Source: SB11 sp943370295 (GTDB lineage: Bacteria > Bacteroidota > Bacteroidia > UBA8524). Taken from it: a stretch of 64,000 bases of DNA. Both the position numbers and the translations under genes were made by a program. The stretch is from contig CALRQL020000005.1 in assembly GCA_943370295.1 (NCBI GenBank), positions 124,001 through 188,000 of the forward strand. Direction: 5' to 3'. Positions 62,785-64,000 of the stretch are shown here, one piece after another (the first letter of the stretch is position 1; each line of letters opens with the position of its first letter). The notes under the pieces were generated by a model, which did not search any database, was not told the origin of the DNA, and was given only the letters and a program-made list of their open reading frames with translations.

Positions 62785-63001
62785 AGTAACGGGTATTACT
62801 TTTTAAGTCAAGTCTTCTAAACCCCATTTTTCCTTCTTCAATCGCCTCTAAACGTTCGTCCAGCAAAGCAATTTGTGTTGGCGTTAGACCCTCTCCCTCC
62901 TCCATTGTTTCTATATTCTTCACAAAATCCAATGAGGCCAGCAATTTTGCCAAAAGCTCCGCATTTTCGGCGGTATCAACCGTTAGTGTCACTGTTGTCA
63001 T
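62774..63001 (-). CDS. Small acidic protein, antitoxin-like
   Basis: 75 residues (MTTVTLTVDTAENAELLAKLL). The C-terminal segment TPTQIALLDERLEAIEEGKMGF resembles the LDERL block of addiction-module antitoxin components. No toxin gene is adjacent on the same strand, so this is a weak call. It overlaps the 3' end of the preceding convergent gene by 11 bp. Confidence 0.45.
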   Translation of the reverse strand: MTTVTLTVDTAENAELLAKLLASLDFVKNIETMEEGEGLTPTQIALLDERLEAIEEGKMGFRRLDLKSNTRYFTV

Positions 63002-63060
63002 AGATACTCAAAGATACAATAAGCTATTCGCTTCACAAACACTATTCTGTTATACCCCAA

Positions 63061-63357
63061 TCACCCCTGTATCAGCAAACAAATGCTGTCTTCGTTTGCT
63101 TCCACCGCATGCAACAGCCCAACGGGTATGCCCAATTGGCTAAATTTTTTCAGGGTAATATTCTCTTCGTCCACGCTGTAAGTAATCTCTCCCTCAAGCA
63201 CCAGTAAAGTAGTTGGCGTATTGGTTTTGTGCTCCTTCAACTTCATGCCTTTTTTAAACGCCAATACCAACGTTTTGTAATTAGCATCGTTGTGTACAAT
63301 TTTAGCCACGGGATGCGTGGCGTGTTCCAGTTCTTTCAATGCAGCTTCAATAACCAT
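63061..63357 (-). CDS. Small cupin-domain protein
   Basis: 98 residues from ATG 63357 (MVIEAALKELEHATHPV); the frame opens 8 codons earlier without support. The cupin barrel is readable: KKGMKLKEHKTN (motif 1, with most metal ligands missing), TLLVLEGEITYSVDEENITLKKF, then VGLLHAVEANEDS (motif 2 histidine). Either a metal-poor cupin or a binding protein; ligand unknown. Promoter element TAGTTTTG at 63379-63386. Confidence 0.7.
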   Translation of the reverse strand: MVIEAALKELEHATHPVAKIVHNDANYKTLVLAFKKGMKLKEHKTNTPTTLLVLEGEITYSVDEENITLKKFSQLGIPVGLLHAVEANEDSICLLIQG

Positions 63358-63378
63358 AACCCTTATATTTATTACCCA

Positions 63379-63386
63379 CAAAACTA
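63379..63386 (-). promoter_or_regulatory. -7 element TAGTTTTG of the cupin gene
   Basis: An exact TAnnTTTG on the minus strand 21 nt before ATG 63357. It lies upstream of the alternative start region and so supports ATG 63357. Confidence 0.45.
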
Positions 63387-63501
63387 CCGGAAAATCAATC
63401 CTTTTACTATGAGTTGCGTCAGGTTTACGCAGAAACTTATTGCACTTTACACAATGCTTTGCTAATTTATACGGCGAGTACGTGTTTAAAAATTCAACTT
63501 T

Positions 63502-63927
63502 ATGAATGAAGTGTCTATTATAGCAAAGTTTGAGTCGGCAGAAGCTTTGCGCCTTGACTTTATCGACGGGCTTGCTGCGGGGTTTCCTTCGCCCGCCCGT
63601 GATTACATGGAGGAAAGTATTGATTTGAATAAGGAGCTGATTAAAAACCCCAACTGGACGTTTATAGGCAGGGTAAAAGGCCAGTCGATGCGCGATGCGG
63701 GGATTTCACAAGGAGATTTGGTGGTGATAGACCGCTCGCTGGATGCCGTGCACGGACGCATTGCCCTGTGCGCGCTGGATGGCGGGCTTACCATTAAACG
63801 CCTCCACAAAACGGCGGATGCCATGTACCTGATGCCCGCCAACCCTGATTATAAGCCCATAAAAGTAAGCGAAGAGCAAAACTTTAGCGTGTGGGGGGTA
63901 GTAACGTATGTAGTGAAAAAGCTATGA
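63502..63927 (+). CDS. umuD: UmuD-like S24 peptidase, DNA polymerase V subunit
   Basis: 141 residues. Self-cleavage occurs at AAGFPSP (Ala26-Gly27), and the catalytic pair is Ser62 (GQSMRD) and Lys99 (LTIKRL). RecA filaments stimulate the cleavage, and the product joins UmuC to make the error-prone polymerase V. Its stop overlaps the umuC ATG (ATGA). Upstream, 63413-63434 contains a tgcgt-N7-acgca inverted repeat that could be a regulatory site. Confidence 0.93.
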   Translation: MNEVSIIAKFESAEALRLDFIDGLAAGFPSPARDYMEESIDLNKELIKNPNWTFIGRVKGQSMRDAGISQGDLVVIDRSLDAVHGRIALCALDGGLTIKRLHKTADAMYLMPANPDYKPIKVSEEQNFSVWGVVTYVVKKL

Positions 63928-64000
63928 TAGCACTGGTAGATTGTAATAATTTTTATGCCTCGTGCGAGCGGGTGTTTCGTCCTGATTTGCTTGGAAAACC
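63924..64000 (+). CDS. umuC: UmuC, DNA polymerase V catalytic subunit (partial)
   Basis: The first 25 codons before the window edge, MIALVDCNNFYASCERVFRP, contain the Y-family polymerase palm start (ALVDCNNFYASCE). The catalytic residues further on are outside the window. It overlaps umuD by 4 bp and forms the usual umuDC operon. Confidence 0.9.
   Translation, partial: MIALVDCNNFYASCERVFRPDLLGK

Noticed and set aside
1..64000. tRNA, rRNA or riboswitch genes
   Set aside because: No cloverleaf with a conserved T-loop, no rRNA segment and no recognisable riboswitch core was found in the intergenic gaps on either strand.

Overview
The window is chromosomal DNA from a Bacteroidota bacterium. Several genes are preceded by the phylum's TAnnTTTG -7 promoter element; the clearest is TTTG-N19-TACTTTTG in front of proline dehydrogenase. 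Gene content also fits the phylum: a fused E1 alpha/beta 2-oxoacid dehydrogenase, a NadM-Nudix/NadV nicotinamide salvage pair, a ligase-associated-type DEXH helicase, and PD40/amidohydrolase and CHAT secreted proteins. I cannot fix genus or order from the sequence alone. No tRNA, rRNA, CRISPR array or intact insertion sequence was seen.

Layout. 1-10.5 kb: a cut-off lipoprotein gene, dnaG, a DEXH helicase, fused E1 dehydrogenase, proline dehydrogenase and a membrane metallophosphoesterase. 10.5-19.7 kb: repeat-rich DNA around a secreted PD40/amidohydrolase, a TIR-like gene, a small DUF2158-type gene, a decayed inverted copy of the amidohydrolase 5' end, a glycosyltransferase fusion and recR. 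19.7-24.6 kb: pyrF, the two NAD salvage genes, an MtfA-like peptidase and a SigZ-like sigma factor. 24.6-30.5 kb: a 34-residue cysteine-rich ORF, PAAR and a very short VgrG-like spike protein, a methyltransferase, a polysaccharide deacetylase and a TolC/HlyD pair. 30.5-38.8 kb: a PAS-HisKA-REC protein without an ATPase domain, a DinB protein, a run of membrane proteins with an embedded winged-helix regulator, and a TetR regulator. 38.9-48.5 kb: uvrB, a lipoprotein, a receiver protein, a degenerate histidine kinase and a 1684-residue secreted TPR-CHAT protein. 48.5-50.6 kb: tandem hairpin repeats and an AT-rich patch of immunity-like ORFs and fragments. 50.6-64 kb: a cation:proton antiporter, an outer-membrane barrel, prfA, an LRR-Roc-COR-TIR protein, a secreted protein with a DinB partner, glyA, small unknown genes, a cupin and umuDC running off the end.

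How the genes work together. The housekeeping genes cover replication and repair (dnaG, recR, uvrB, umuDC, helicase), translation (prfA), one-carbon and nucleotide metabolism (glyA, pyrF) and NAD salvage (nicotinamide to NMN to NAD). Set among them, often AT-rich and next to repeats, are candidate conflict or signalling genes: two unrelated TIR-type proteins, a minimal spike plus PAAR, an extracytoplasmic caspase-like CHAT protein, and orphan immunity-like genes with toxin-tail-like fragments. Many intergenic gaps carry hairpin repeats of at least three families. One is a roughly 46-bp perfect or near-perfect palindrome whose two arms have changed together between copies.
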